DNA of 52,958 bases from Pseudomonadota bacterium (GTDB lineage: Bacteria > Pseudomonadota > Gammaproteobacteria > Burkholderiales > Burkholderiaceae_C), in the NCBI GenBank assembly GCA_021841865.1, contig JAKCDM010000009.1:1-52958 (forward strand), in the 5' to 3' direction. The notes under the pieces are model-generated. The model searched no databases and was not told where the DNA came from. It worked only from the letters and a program-made list of their open reading frames with translations. Shown in pieces: positions 1 to 9,394 of this stretch. The number at the start of each line of letters is the position of its first letter. Position 1 is the first letter of the stretch. A program made the translations under genes and the position numbers.

Positions 1-2
1 CG

Positions 3-1223
3 TCGCTGCCGCAACCCACGCTGCCACGCGCGGCGCTGCTGCGCGAGCTGCTGGCGCGCTCGCCGGCGCTGGCCGAGGCGCGGGCGCTGCAGGGCGCGGC
101 CGCCGCGCAGGGCGACGCGCTGCGCGCCGGCTCGCAGGAATTCACCGCCCAGGCCCAGCTGCAGCAGCGCAATGTCGACGAGCCCCCCGACAACGGCCGC
201 TACGACGAATGGCAGCTGTTGCTCAGCCGCCCGCTGCGCCTGCCCTCGCAGGCGCGAGCCGACGCCAGCCTGGCCGGCGCGCTGGGCCAGAGCTCGCAGG
301 CCGCGCTGCAGGTGGCGCGCCGCGGCTTGCAGGAACAGCTGTTGCAGGCCTGGTTCGACGCCCAGCTGGCGCGCGCCGATGCGGCCAGCGCGCTCGCGCA
401 TGCGCAGTTGCTGCGCAGCCAGGCCGAAGCGGTTCGCAAGCGCCTCGCGCTGGGCGACGCCAGCCGCCTCGAATTCGACCAGATCGATGCCGAACAGGCG
501 CGCGCCGAGTCGGCCTGGCTGCTCGCGCGCGGTCGCGCCGACAGCCTGCTGGCGGCGCTGCAGGCACGCTGGCCGCTGCTGGCCGCCGACCCGCTGCTGC
601 GCGGCGATCCCGACAGCGCGCCCAGCCTGCGCGTGCCGCGGCTGGACGACGCCGCGCTGCGCCAGCGCCTGCTCGAGCACAGCGCCCTGATGGCGCAGGC
701 GCGTGGCGCGCTGCGCCAGGCGCAGGCATTGGCCGACCAGGCCAGCGCCGCGCGCACCCCGCAGCCCACGCTGGGCGCCTACCTCGGTTCCGAGCGCGGC
801 GGGCGCGAGCGCATCGTCGGGCTGCAGCTGCAAGTGCCCTTCGGCGGCGCCGCACGCCAGGCGCGCGAACGCTCGGCGCTGGCCGAGCTCGACGCCGCGC
901 AGTGGCGCCTGCACGAGGTGCAGGCACAGGTCCTGCAACGCGCCGAGGAACTACGCGTGCAGGCCGCCGCGCAGGCCGACGCGGCGCACGCGCTGCGGCT
1001 GGCGCTGCAGCGCCAGCAGCTCGCCGCGGCGCGCACGCTGCGCGCATGGAGCCTGGGCGAGGCCGGGATCGAACAGTGGTTGCTGGCGCAGCGCAACCTG
1101 CTGGATGTGCAACGCCAGGCCCTGCAGGCGCGCTTCGACGCCGCGCGCAGCGCCGCGTTGCTGCGCCTGCAGGCCGGCCTGCTGGAAACCGGCGTCGCGG
1201 CGCCGCCGGCCGCCGCTCGTTGA
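3..1223 (+). CDS. TolC-family outer-membrane efflux protein (5' partial)
   Basis: The frame is open from base 3 with no start, so the gene begins left of the window; about 406 residues are visible. The sequence is dominated by long alpha-helical stretches rich in Ala, Gln, Arg and Leu with heptad-like spacing, interrupted by short segments such as LGAYLGSERGG and GLQLQVPFGG that match the beta-strand/helix alternation of the outer-membrane efflux (OEP/TolC) family. Such proteins form the trimeric outer-membrane channel of tripartite RND- or ABC-type exporters. The partner genes would lie to the left and cannot be seen. It converges on the next gene with a 21-base gap. The family call is good; the substrate is unknown. 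Confidence 0.75.
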   Translation, partial: SLPQPTLPRAALLRELLARSPALAEARALQGAAAAQGDALRAGSQEFTAQAQLQQRNVDEPPDNGRYDEWQLLLSRPLRLPSQARADASLAGALGQSSQAALQVARRGLQEQLLQAWFDAQLARADAASALAHAQLLRSQAEAVRKRLALGDASRLEFDQIDAEQARAESAWLLARGRADSLLAALQARWPLLAADPLLRGDPDSAPSLRVPRLDDAALRQRLLEHSALMAQARGALRQAQALADQASAARTPQPTLGAYLGSERGGRERIVGLQLQVPFGGAARQARERSALAELDAAQWRLHEVQAQVLQRAEELRVQAAAQADAAHALRLALQRQQLAAARTLRAWSLGEAGIEQWLLAQRNLLDVQRQALQARFDAARSAALLRLQAGLLETGVAAPPAAAR

Positions 1224-1244
1224 GTCGGTGCGCGGCCGGCGTGC

Positions 1245-1604
1245 TCAGCGCTGCGGCTGGCGCTGCATCTGCGCGCGCGCCTGCAGGCACTCGCCCTGCA
1301 CCTGCGCGGCGCGCGCCTGCGGGCTGAAGCCGCGGCTGTCGGGGGCACTGTAGATGGCGCGCGCGATGCGCTGCAGCAGCTGCGCCTGGTACGGGTGCTC
1401 GGGCCCGAGCAGCGCCAGGCCGTCCTGCCGCGCCTGTGCGAAGCTGCGCCCAGCCAGGAAGTCCGCCTGCAGCTTCGATGCGATGAGCCCGAAGCGCACG
1501 CAGTCCGGCGGTCCGCCCAGCGCCGCCCGCGCCGGCGTCGCGCCGGCGCCCAGCAGCACCAACGCCGCGGCAGCGGCGAATCGGGTGAAGGGCAGGCGCG
1601 ACAT
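1245..1604 (-). CDS. Small secreted hypothetical protein
   Basis: 119 residues. I chose the ATG at 1604 because it is followed by a clear Sec signal peptide: a short basic start (MSRLPFTRF), a hydrophobic core (AAAALVLLGAG) and an Ala-x-Ala site near residues 25-28. A longer upstream extension in the same frame overlaps pobA and is rejected. The mature part is about 90 residues, helical and Gln/Arg/Ala-rich, with two cysteines (near residues 35 and 106) that could form a disulfide in the periplasm. I do not recognise a family. It lies 32 bases after the pobA stop on the same strand, so it may be co-transcribed with pobA. Confidence 0.6.
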   Translation of the reverse strand: MSRLPFTRFAAAAALVLLGAGATPARAALGGPPDCVRFGLIASKLQADFLAGRSFAQARQDGLALLGPEHPYQAQLLQRIARAIYSAPDSRGFSPQARAAQVQGECLQARAQMQRQPQR

Positions 1605-1636
1605 GCGGCGAATTGTCGCACCGCGCGCGCAACGCG

Positions 1637-2946
<1,310 letters not shown>

Positions 2947-2956
2947 TCCCAAGCCG

Positions 2957-3775
2957 ATGCCCGCTCATTCCCGCACTGCGTCCCCCGGCCCCGCGCTGTC
3001 GCGCGCCGATTTCATCGAGGGCCTCGCCAAAGGCCTGGCGGTGCTGGAAAGCTTCGACACCGAGCGCCAGCGCCTGAACGCCACGCTCACCGCCGAGCGC
3101 GCGGGAATCACCCGCGCGGCGGCGCGGCGCCACCTGCTGACCCTCGCGCACCTCGGCTACCTGGAGACGGACGGCAGCCACTTCTGGCTGGCCAGCAAGG
3201 TGCTGCGCTTTTCCGGCAGCTACCTCGCGTCGGCGCGCCTGCCGCGCGCCATCCAGCCGACGCTGAACCGGCTCGCGGTGCAGACGCGCGAGGCCTTCTC
3301 GGCGGTGGTGCTCGACGGCGACGAGGTGGTGATCGTGGCGCGCAGCGGCGGCGAACGCGGCACCGCGACCTCCAGCGCCGAACGCGTGATCGCCTACGGC
3401 GTGCACCTGGGCGCGCGCCTGCCGGCGCACGCCACCTCCACCGGGCGCGTGCTGCTGGCCGCGCTGAGCCGCGCGCAGCTGGCGCAGTGGATGAAGGGCC
3501 GCACGCTGACCCGACTGACCCCGCTGACCCGCACCGAGCCCCGCGCGCTGCGCCAGACCCTGGAGCAGGTGCGGCGACAGGACTGGTGCCTGGCCAGCGA
3601 GGAGCACGAACTCGGCGTGCACGCGCTGGCGGTTCCGGTGCGCAACGCCGGCGGCGCCACGGTGGCGGCGCTCAACGTGGTCAGCTCGCCGCAGCGCCTG
3701 CCGGCGGCGATCCTGCAGCGCGAGCTGCTGCCGCTGCTGCAGGAGGCCGCGCACGAGCTGCGGCCGCTGGTCTGA
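2957..3775 (+). CDS. pobR: IclR-family regulator of pobA
   Basis: 272 residues. An N-terminal winged helix-turn-helix (about residues 20-85, with FIEGLAKGLAVLESF and ITRAAARRHLLTLAHLGYLE) is followed by an IclR effector-binding domain (about 100-270) that includes GVHLGARLPAHATSTGRVLLA, the family signature. It belongs to the PobR/PcaR/PcaU subgroup that senses 4-hydroxybenzoate or protocatechuate. Being divergent from pobA with a shared operator supports PobR as the name, although PcaR-like roles are possible. The ATG at 2957 is 11 bases after the operator; the open frame extends further upstream through the operator and into pobA antisense, which is not credible. It converges on the CoA ligase gene with a 12-base gap. 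Confidence 0.88.
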   Translation: MPAHSRTASPGPALSRADFIEGLAKGLAVLESFDTERQRLNATLTAERAGITRAAARRHLLTLAHLGYLETDGSHFWLASKVLRFSGSYLASARLPRAIQPTLNRLAVQTREAFSAVVLDGDEVVIVARSGGERGTATSSAERVIAYGVHLGARLPAHATSTGRVLLAALSRAQLAQWMKGRTLTRLTPLTRTEPRALRQTLEQVRRQDWCLASEEHELGVHALAVPVRNAGGATVAALNVVSSPQRLPAAILQRELLPLLQEAAHELRPLV

Positions 3776-3787
3776 GCCGGGACGGGC

Positions 3788-5659
3788 TCAGGCTCCCGTG
3801 CGCGGCAGCAGCAGACCCGGGGCGCTGCCCTGGTAGAGCTGCTCGACGAGGTCGGCGCGGTGCTGCAGCACCGCGCGCTGGTTGATCGAGCCCTTGTCGG
3901 TGATCTCGCCGCGGTCCAGCGACGGCGCCTCGGCCAGCACGCAGGCGCGGGCCACGCGGTTGGCGCTGCCGGTGCCCTGCCGCCACAGCGCGTCGACCAG
4001 ATCCTGGAAGAAGGCGCGCACCCGCGCATGCTCGAGCACCTGCTGCGTCGTCGCATGCGCCGGCAGCCCCGCCAGCGCGCGGCACTCGTCCAGCCTGGGC
4101 ACGATCAGGGCTCCGAGCTCGTCGCGGTCGGGGGCCGTCAGCACCGCGTCGTGCACGCAGGGCGCGCCGAGCTGCACGATGCGCGCGCGCAGCGGCCCGC
4201 AGCTGACGAAGGTGCCGCTGGACAGCTTGAAGTCCTCGGCGATGCGCCCGTCGAAGCGAAGTCCGCGCTGCACGTCGTCGGGATCGATGAAGCGCGCGGC
4301 GTCGCCGGTGCGGTAGTAGCCTTCCTCGTCGAAGGCCTCGGCGGTCTGCTGCGGCGCGCGCCAGTAGCCCGGCATCACGTTGGGGCCGCGAAAGCGCACC
4401 TCGAGCTTGCCGTCCTGCGGCACCAGCTTGAGCTCGACCCCGGGCACCGGAAGCCCGATGTGCCCCGACTCCACGTCGGGCCCGAGGGCGAACATCGACG
4501 ACGGCGCGGTCTCGGTCATGCCCAGCCCGCTGAGCATGCAGATGCGCTCGCCCACCTGCTGCTCGCCGAGGTGGTCGAGTTCGTCCCACACCGCCTGCGA
4601 CAGCCCGGCGCCGGCGAAGAAGAAGGCCTGCACCCTGGAGAACAGCCGCTCGCGCAGCAGCGTGTCGTCGCGCATCGCGGAGGCGATCTCCTCGAAACCC
4701 TTGGGCACGTTGAAGTACACGGTCGGCGCGATCTCCCGCAGGTTGCGCAGGGTCTCGGCGATGCCCTGCGGGGTCGGCTTGCCGTCGTCGATGTACAGCG
4801 TGCCGCCGTTGTACAGCGCGATGCCGACGTTGTGGTTTCCGCCGAAGGTATGGTTCCACGGAAGCCAGTCGACCAGCACCGGCGGCTGCTCGCCGAGAAA
4901 GGCCATCGACTGCAGGATCATCTGCTGGTTCGAACACAGCATGCGCTGCGTGTTGATCACGCCCTTCGGGCTGCGCGTCGAGCCCGACGTGAACAGGAAC
5001 TTGGCGATGGTGTCGGGGCCCACGTGCGCATGCGTGTACTCCAGCGCCAGCGGCAGGGACTCGAGCAGCGCGTCGAACGGCGTGCTCGTGCGCGCGCCCA
5101 GCGCGCCGCGCGCCAGCACGACTTCCACGTCGGGTGCCACCACCGCGCGCAGCGCCGGCTCGTAGGCGGGGTCGCTGGCGTACACCATGCCCGGCGTCAG
5201 GGTCTGCACCACGTGGCGCAGCTTCGCGTAGTCCTTCGACACCAGCGCATAGGCCGGCGACACCGGGGCATGCGGGATTCCGGCGAGCATCGCGCCCAGC
5301 GCCAGTTGCAGGTGCTCCAGGCTGTTCTCGCTCAGCACCAGCACCGGCCGCTCGGCGTCGAGCCCACGCGCCAGCAGCGCCTGCGCGATGCGCCGGGCGC
5401 GCTCCAGCATCTGCGCGTAGTCGATGCGCACCCACTGGCCGTCGGCGCCGCGACGCGCCGCGAACACGCGCTGCGGCGCCACCCGCGCCCAGTGCTCGAG
5501 CCGATCGGTGAGACGCTGCGGGTAGTCCTGCAGCGGCTGCGGCGAGCGCAGCACCAGCTCTCCCCCGGGGCGCCGCTCGAGCTCGCAGCGCAGGCAGCCG
5601 TCGACCTTGCAGGCGCGCGCCGGGGCGCGCCCGCGTGCTTGCATGACATCGCGCGGCAT
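3788..5659 (-). CDS. fcs: Feruloyl-/p-coumaroyl-CoA synthetase (AMP-forming)
   Basis: 623 residues, the usual size of bacterial feruloyl-CoA synthases. It activates ferulate or p-coumarate with ATP and CoA to the CoA thioester in the cytosol. Visible adenylating-enzyme motifs are the P-loop FLFTSGSTRSPKGV, the A5 motif GLGMTETAPSS, the A7 motif YYRTGDAARF, and the feruloyl-CoA-synthase-type A8 segment GRIAEDFKLSSGTFVSCGPL. The start ATG at 5659 is 2 bases after the crotonase stop, so the two genes form an operon with the crotonase first. The in-frame extension upstream is antisense-type sequence and was dropped. The exact preference between coumarate, ferulate and caffeate cannot be read from sequence. 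Confidence 0.9.
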   Translation of the reverse strand: MPRDVMQARGRAPARACKVDGCLRCELERRPGGELVLRSPQPLQDYPQRLTDRLEHWARVAPQRVFAARRGADGQWVRIDYAQMLERARRIAQALLARGLDAERPVLVLSENSLEHLQLALGAMLAGIPHAPVSPAYALVSKDYAKLRHVVQTLTPGMVYASDPAYEPALRAVVAPDVEVVLARGALGARTSTPFDALLESLPLALEYTHAHVGPDTIAKFLFTSGSTRSPKGVINTQRMLCSNQQMILQSMAFLGEQPPVLVDWLPWNHTFGGNHNVGIALYNGGTLYIDDGKPTPQGIAETLRNLREIAPTVYFNVPKGFEEIASAMRDDTLLRERLFSRVQAFFFAGAGLSQAVWDELDHLGEQQVGERICMLSGLGMTETAPSSMFALGPDVESGHIGLPVPGVELKLVPQDGKLEVRFRGPNVMPGYWRAPQQTAEAFDEEGYYRTGDAARFIDPDDVQRGLRFDGRIAEDFKLSSGTFVSCGPLRARIVQLGAPCVHDAVLTAPDRDELGALIVPRLDECRALAGLPAHATTQQVLEHARVRAFFQDLVDALWRQGTGSANRVARACVLAEAPSLDRGEITDKGSINQRAVLQHRADLVEQLYQGSAPGLLLPRTGA

Positions 5660-5661
5660 GC

Positions 5662-6447
5662 TCAATCCTCCTTGCGCACCTTCGCCGCACGACCGGCGAG
5701 GAAGTCCTGCAGGCGCTGCTTGGCCGCGTCGTCGCCCTGCGCGATCGCCGCCATCAGGGACTCGACGAACAGGCCCTCCGCCTGCGGCATGCGCGCGATG
5801 CGCGGCAGCGCGTGCTGCACCGCGAAATTCGACAGCGGCGCGTTGGCGGCGATGCGCCGCGCCAGTTCCAGGCCCTTGGCCAGGCCCTCGCCGGCGCCGA
5901 CCAGGTACTGCACCAGCCCCGCCGCATGCGCCTCGTCGGCATCGAGCACGCGCCCGGTCAGCATCATGTCGGTCATGCGCGCATGGCCGATGAGTTGCGG
6001 GATGCGCGACGAGCCGCCACCGCCGACGAACAGCCCGCGCTGCCCCTCCGGCAGGCCGAAGATGGCGCCCTTCTCGGCCACGCGGATGTGCGAGGCCGCC
6101 GCCAGCTCCAGCCCGCCGCCGACCACCGCGCCGTGCAGCACCGCGACCACCGGCGCGCGCCCGAACTGCACCTGCTCGAAGGCCGCGTGCCACGAGCGCG
6201 AATGCACGATGCCCTCGGCGACGCTGCGCTCGGTCAGCTCCGACAGGTCGAGCCCGGCGCAGAAATGCTCCCCCCGCGCCGACAGCACGATCGCGCGCAC
6301 CTGCGCGGGAAGTCCGGCGAAGGCCTGGTGCAGCGCCGCGATCAGTTCGTCGCTGATGGCGTTGCGCTTGGACGCGCGGTCGAGTTCGAGGTGGGCGATC
6401 GCCGGCTCGGGATAGGAGATGCGCAACAAGGCTTCAGCGGTCGACAT
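5662..6447 (-). CDS. Enoyl-CoA hydratase/isomerase (crotonase) acting on hydroxycinnamoyl-CoA
   Basis: 261 residues, a complete crotonase fold. The oxyanion-hole region HFCAGLDLSEL (about residues 60-71) and GAVVGGGLELAAASHIRVAEK are present. Both glutamates of classical hydratases appear to be there: Glu in GGGLELA and Glu in GLPEGQRG. The hydroxycinnamoyl-CoA hydratase-lyase (Ech/HCHL) of Pseudomonas lacks the first of these, so this enzyme looks more like a true hydratase than a lyase. It is first in an operon with fcs (2-base gap) and divergent from an amidohydrolase. It may therefore serve a beta-oxidation-type route (CouM-like) rather than vanillin release; a hydratase-lyase role is the alternative. 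Confidence 0.8.
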   Translation of the reverse strand: MSTAEALLRISYPEPAIAHLELDRASKRNAISDELIAALHQAFAGLPAQVRAIVLSARGEHFCAGLDLSELTERSVAEGIVHSRSWHAAFEQVQFGRAPVVAVLHGAVVGGGLELAAASHIRVAEKGAIFGLPEGQRGLFVGGGGSSRIPQLIGHARMTDMMLTGRVLDADEAHAAGLVQYLVGAGEGLAKGLELARRIAANAPLSNFAVQHALPRIARMPQAEGLFVESLMAAIAQGDDAAKQRLQDFLAGRAAKVRKED

Positions 6448-6645
6448 GAGAGGATCCTGGACTTCCAGAAAACTTCATCTTAGTAACTATTTCTCGAGGC
6501 GATTTCTGGGGAAAACCCTAAAATGACGTGTCCCGAACCAGAGGATGAGGCCCTTTTTCCGGTCTATTATTTGCAAAGCTGAACTTTCTGCCTCGCTGCA
6601 GAATTCTCCCCCGTACACGCCGCCACCGCGGCCCGCGAGCCCCCG
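6448..6645. promoter_or_regulatory. Divergent control region of the crotonase-fcs operon and the amidohydrolase gene
   Basis: This 198-base gap is clearly more AT-rich than its surroundings, as expected for divergent promoters. It contains an inverted repeat TTCTGC/GCAGAA with a 6-base spacer near 6587-6604 and a GGGAAAACCC-like element near 6508. The nearby MarR-family gene (10542) is the obvious candidate regulator. No operator can be assigned with certainty. Confidence 0.4.
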
Positions 6646-7530
6646 ATGAACACCGAGTCCCTGATCGCCATCGATGTGCACACCCACGCCGAGGTGTCGT
6701 GCTGGAACCCCTTCGACAACTATGGCGAAGAGTACGACCGTGCCGCCGACAAGTACTTCCGCTCGTCGCGCCGCCCGACCATCGCCGAGACCATCGCCTA
6801 CTACCGCGAGCAGCGCATCGGGCTGGTGATGTTCACCGTCGACTCGGAGAGCCAGATCGGCCGGCGCCGCATTCCCAACGAGGAGATCGCCGAGGCCGCC
6901 CGCGACAACCCGGACATCCTGATCGCCTTCGCCAGCATCGACCCGCACAAGGGGCGCATGGGCGCGCGCGAGGCCCGGCGCCTGATCGAGGAGCATGGGG
7001 TGAAGGGCTTCAAGTTCCACCCCACGGTGCAGGGCTTCCACCCCTACGACCGCATGGCCTGGCCGCTGTACGAGGTCATCGCCGAGCATCGCCTGCCGGC
7101 GATCTTCCACAGCGGGCACTCGGGAATCGGCAGCGGCATGCGCTGCGGCGGCGGGCTGCGCCTGGAGTACTCCAACCCGATGCACCTGGACGACGTGGCC
7201 ATCGACTTCCCCGACATGCAGATCGTCATCGCGCACCCGTCGTGGCCGTGGCAGGACGAGGCGCTGTCGGTGGCCATGCACAAGCCCAACGTCTGGCTCG
7301 ACCTGTCGGGCTGGAGTCCGCGCTACTTCCCGCAGCAGCTGGTGCAGTACGCCAACACTCTGTTGAAGGACCGCGTGCTGTTCGGCTCCGACTTTCCGCT
7401 GATCACCCCGGAACGCTGGATGAAGGACTTCGAGCAGGCGGGCTTCCGCCCCGAGGTGCGCGAGCCGATCCTGAAGACCAACGCGATGCGCCTGCTCGGG
7501 CTCACAGCTCCAGCACCAGCCGCGGACTGA
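6646..7530 (+). CDS. Amidohydrolase, possibly 4-hydroxyphenyl-beta-ketoacyl-CoA hydrolase
   Basis: 294 residues, an ACMSD-like amidohydrolase (Amidohydro_2). Metal-binding motifs are in the family order: DVHTHAEV at residues 9-16, KFHPTVQGF near 125, HSGHSG near 151, AHPSWPW near 192 and FGSDFPL near 246. In Rhodococcus jostii the couLMNO genes pair a CoA ligase, a hydratase, a dehydrogenase and an amidohydrolase (CouO) that cleaves the beta-keto-thioester of coumarate to 4-hydroxybenzoate. Here the gene is divergent from a matching hydratase and ligase, which supports the same role. A decarboxylase of the ACMSD family is the alternative. Its last 29 bases overlap the convergent vanB. Confidence 0.7.
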   Translation: MNTESLIAIDVHTHAEVSCWNPFDNYGEEYDRAADKYFRSSRRPTIAETIAYYREQRIGLVMFTVDSESQIGRRRIPNEEIAEAARDNPDILIAFASIDPHKGRMGAREARRLIEEHGVKGFKFHPTVQGFHPYDRMAWPLYEVIAEHRLPAIFHSGHSGIGSGMRCGGGLRLEYSNPMHLDDVAIDFPDMQIVIAHPSWPWQDEALSVAMHKPNVWLDLSGWSPRYFPQQLVQYANTLLKDRVLFGSDFPLITPERWMKDFEQAGFRPEVREPILKTNAMRLLGLTAPAPAAD

Positions 7531-8476
7531 GCGAGCGCGAGCAGCACGGCAGCATCTGGTCGTTGGCCGCGCGCTCCTCGTCGGTGAGGTAGGAGTCGCG
7601 GTGATCCGGAACGCCCGACAGCACGCGCGTCAGGCAGGTTCCGCACACGCCCTGCTCGCACGAGGTCGGCAGGTCCACGCCCGCCGCGGCCAGCGCCTGC
7701 ACGATGGTCTGCCCGGGCTCCACGCGCAGCACCCGCGCGCTGCGCGCCAGCTCCACCTCGAAGCCCTGGTCGGCGCTCGCCCGCGCCGGCGCGTCGGCGC
7801 CGAAGTACTCGCGGTGCAGCCTGTGCGCTTCCCAGCCGGCGCCCTGCGCGCCCTGCAGCACCCAGTCGATGTAGCCGCGCGGCCCGCACACGTACAGGTG
7901 GCTGCCCGGCGGCGCGTCGGCCAGCACCCGCGCCAGCTGCAGGCGCTGCTGCGGCTCGGCGTCGTCGTGGTGCACCGACACGCGCGCCGCCCACGCACTG
8001 TCGCGCAGGCGCTCGGCGAAGGCCGTGCGCGCCGCCGAGCGGGTGCAGTAGTGCAACGCGAAGTCGCGGCCCTCGCGCTGCAGCTGCTCGGCCATCGCGA
8101 GCAGCGGGGTGATGCCGATTCCGCCGGCCAGCAGCAGGCTGTACGGCGCATCCGGGTGCAGCGGGAAGTGGTTGCGCGGCAGGCTGGCGCCCAGCAGGTC
8201 GCCCACGTTCACCTGCCGGTGCACCGCCGTCGAGCCGCCGCGCGACTCGGGTTCGAGCAGCACGCCCAGCAGGTAGCGCGAGGTGTCGGCCGGGTCGCCG
8301 GCCAGCGAATACTGGCGCACCAGGCCGCAGCCGAGGTGCAGGTCGATGTGCGCGCCGGCTTCGAAGCGCGGCAGCGCGGCGCCGTCGGGGCTGCGCAGCT
8401 CGAGGGCGCAGATGTCCTGGGCGGCGGAGGTCTTGGCGCTCACGCGCAAGCTGAGTTCGGGAACGGGCTGGCTCAT
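7502..8476 (-). CDS. vanB: Vanillate O-demethylase, reductase subunit
   Basis: 324 residues in the order of the phthalate-dioxygenase-reductase family: a flavin-binding barrel with RQYSLAGDPAD (about residue 69), an NAD-binding domain starting at LLLAGGIGITPLLAM (about 115), and a C-terminal plant-type [2Fe-2S] ferredoxin with CEQGVCGTC and a distal Cys in MLPCCSRS. It passes electrons from NAD(P)H to the Rieske subunit VanA for demethylation of vanillate to protocatechuate and formaldehyde. It lies 59 bases downstream of vanR on the same strand, so vanR-vanB is a likely operon. A hexanucleotide repeat sits exactly at its start codon. Confidence 0.92.
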   Translation of the reverse strand: MSQPVPELSLRVSAKTSAAQDICALELRSPDGAALPRFEAGAHIDLHLGCGLVRQYSLAGDPADTSRYLLGVLLEPESRGGSTAVHRQVNVGDLLGASLPRNHFPLHPDAPYSLLLAGGIGITPLLAMAEQLQREGRDFALHYCTRSAARTAFAERLRDSAWAARVSVHHDDAEPQQRLQLARVLADAPPGSHLYVCGPRGYIDWVLQGAQGAGWEAHRLHREYFGADAPARASADQGFEVELARSARVLRVEPGQTIVQALAAAGVDLPTSCEQGVCGTCLTRVLSGVPDHRDSYLTDEERAANDQMLPCCSRSLSPRLVLEL

Positions 8477-8498
8477 CGGAATCGGAATCGGAATCGGA
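8475..8498. repeat. Four tandem copies of the hexamer ATCGGA at the vanB start
   Basis: The unit ATCGGA occurs four times in a row, and the vanB ATG (complement of 8474-8476) overlaps the first copy. A degenerate run (GTCGGACATCGGAGCGGA) follows. On the coding strand the repeats occupy the ribosome-binding region, so copy-number change would alter spacing or RBS strength without a frameshift. Confidence 0.85.
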
Positions 8499-8535
8499 AG
8501 TCGGACATCGGAGCGGACTCGGCCGCGCTACAGCG

Positions 8536-9201
8536 CTACAGCAACTGCGCGTAACGCACACCGACGTAGGCGTGCTCGCGCATCAGCATCTCGGCACGCG
8601 CCGCCTCGCCGGCCTGCAGCGCGTCGAGCACCAGCGTGTGCTGCAGCTGCGCGACGCGCAGCTTCTCGTATTCCTGGGGCAGCCGCGTGGTGTCGATGAT
8701 GATCGAGTCGGACGACGCGAAGGGCAGATGGTTGTTGCGCGCGATGGCGTCGGCGATGGCCCGGCTGGCGCTGGCGTCGATGATGCTGCGGTGAAAGCGC
8801 GCGTTGATCGCGCTCCAGCCGGCGATCGACGCCGCGTCCAGCGATCCCGCGGCCAGCAGCTCGGCGCCCTGCGCCACGCATTCGCGCAGCACCCGCGTCG
8901 TCGCCGCGCCGAGTCCGCGCTCGCCGGCGCGGCGCGCGGCCAGGCCCTCGAGCACGCCGCGCACCTCGAGTCCGCACAGCACGTCCTGCTCGGAAAAGCG
9001 CCGCACCACGTAACCGCGCGCCCCGGCGCGTTCCAGCAGCCCCTCCTGCTCGAGGGTACGAAAGGCCAGGCGCACCGGAGTGCGCGACACGCCGAGCTGC
9101 TGCGCCACCGGGATCTCGGCCATGCGTTCGCCGGGCGCGTAGCGCCCCTCCGAGATCAGCTTGCGCAGCGTCGTGACGACGTGGATGGAATCGTGGCTCA
9201 C
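8536..9201 (-). CDS. vanR: GntR/FadR-family vanillate-responsive repressor
   Basis: 221 residues. An N-terminal winged helix-turn-helix (about 5-70, with ERMAEIPVAQQLGVSRTPVRLAFRTLEQEGLL) is followed by a helical FCD ligand-binding domain with its metal-site histidines (RFHRSIIDA near residue 130 and a later His near 208). Translation starts at GTG (9201). VanR-type proteins repress van genes and are released by vanillate. Two copies of the known VanR operator core lie in the divergent gap to vanA, which makes the assignment strong. The gene separates vanA from vanB, which in many bacteria are adjacent. Confidence 0.9.
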   Translation of the reverse strand: MSHDSIHVVTTLRKLISEGRYAPGERMAEIPVAQQLGVSRTPVRLAFRTLEQEGLLERAGARGYVVRRFSEQDVLCGLEVRGVLEGLAARRAGERGLGAATTRVLRECVAQGAELLAAGSLDAASIAGWSAINARFHRSIIDASASRAIADAIARNNHLPFASSDSIIIDTTRLPQEYEKLRVAQLQHTLVLDALQAGEAARAEMLMREHAYVGVRYAQLL

Positions 9202-9265
9202 GGGGTCGGCGGCAGGTTGGAAGGAAGTTGGCGGCTGGCTCCGGCGTCGCGAGCCGGCATCGGAG

Positions 9266-9279
9266 AATTGGATCCAATT
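9266..9279. promoter_or_regulatory. VanR operator copy 1
   Basis: The perfect palindrome AATTGGATCCAATT contains ATTGGATCCAAT, the VanR operator described for Caulobacter. It lies 64 bases upstream of the vanR GTG, placed to control the vanR-vanB side. Confidence 0.85.
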
Positions 9280-9330
9280 ACACGGTCAAGTGGTTTCCCT
9301 TTTGACGTTCCGGTCGAATTATGGTCGACT

Positions 9331-9340
9331 TTGGATCCAA
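9331..9340. promoter_or_regulatory. VanR operator copy 2
   Basis: The palindrome TTGGATCCAA repeats the core of copy 1 exactly 63 bases (six helical turns) away. It lies 54 bases upstream of the vanA ATG, placed to control vanA. In-phase spacing would allow looping between the two sites. Confidence 0.82.
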
Positions 9341-9394
9341 TCACCAAGCTTCCCGCGCCTGATCCGGCTCGGGGTTTCCACGGAGGAACTGGAC

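Noticed and set aside
5662-6447. Calling the crotonase a feruloyl-CoA hydratase-lyase (ech) outright
   Set aside because: The residues seen fit a true hydratase (both catalytic Glu present) and not the HCHL pattern, so the symbol was left empty.
8475-8498. Hexamer repeat as an on/off phase-variation switch
   Set aside because: The unit is six bases and lies before the coding region, so it cannot cause frameshifts; only tuning of translation is plausible.
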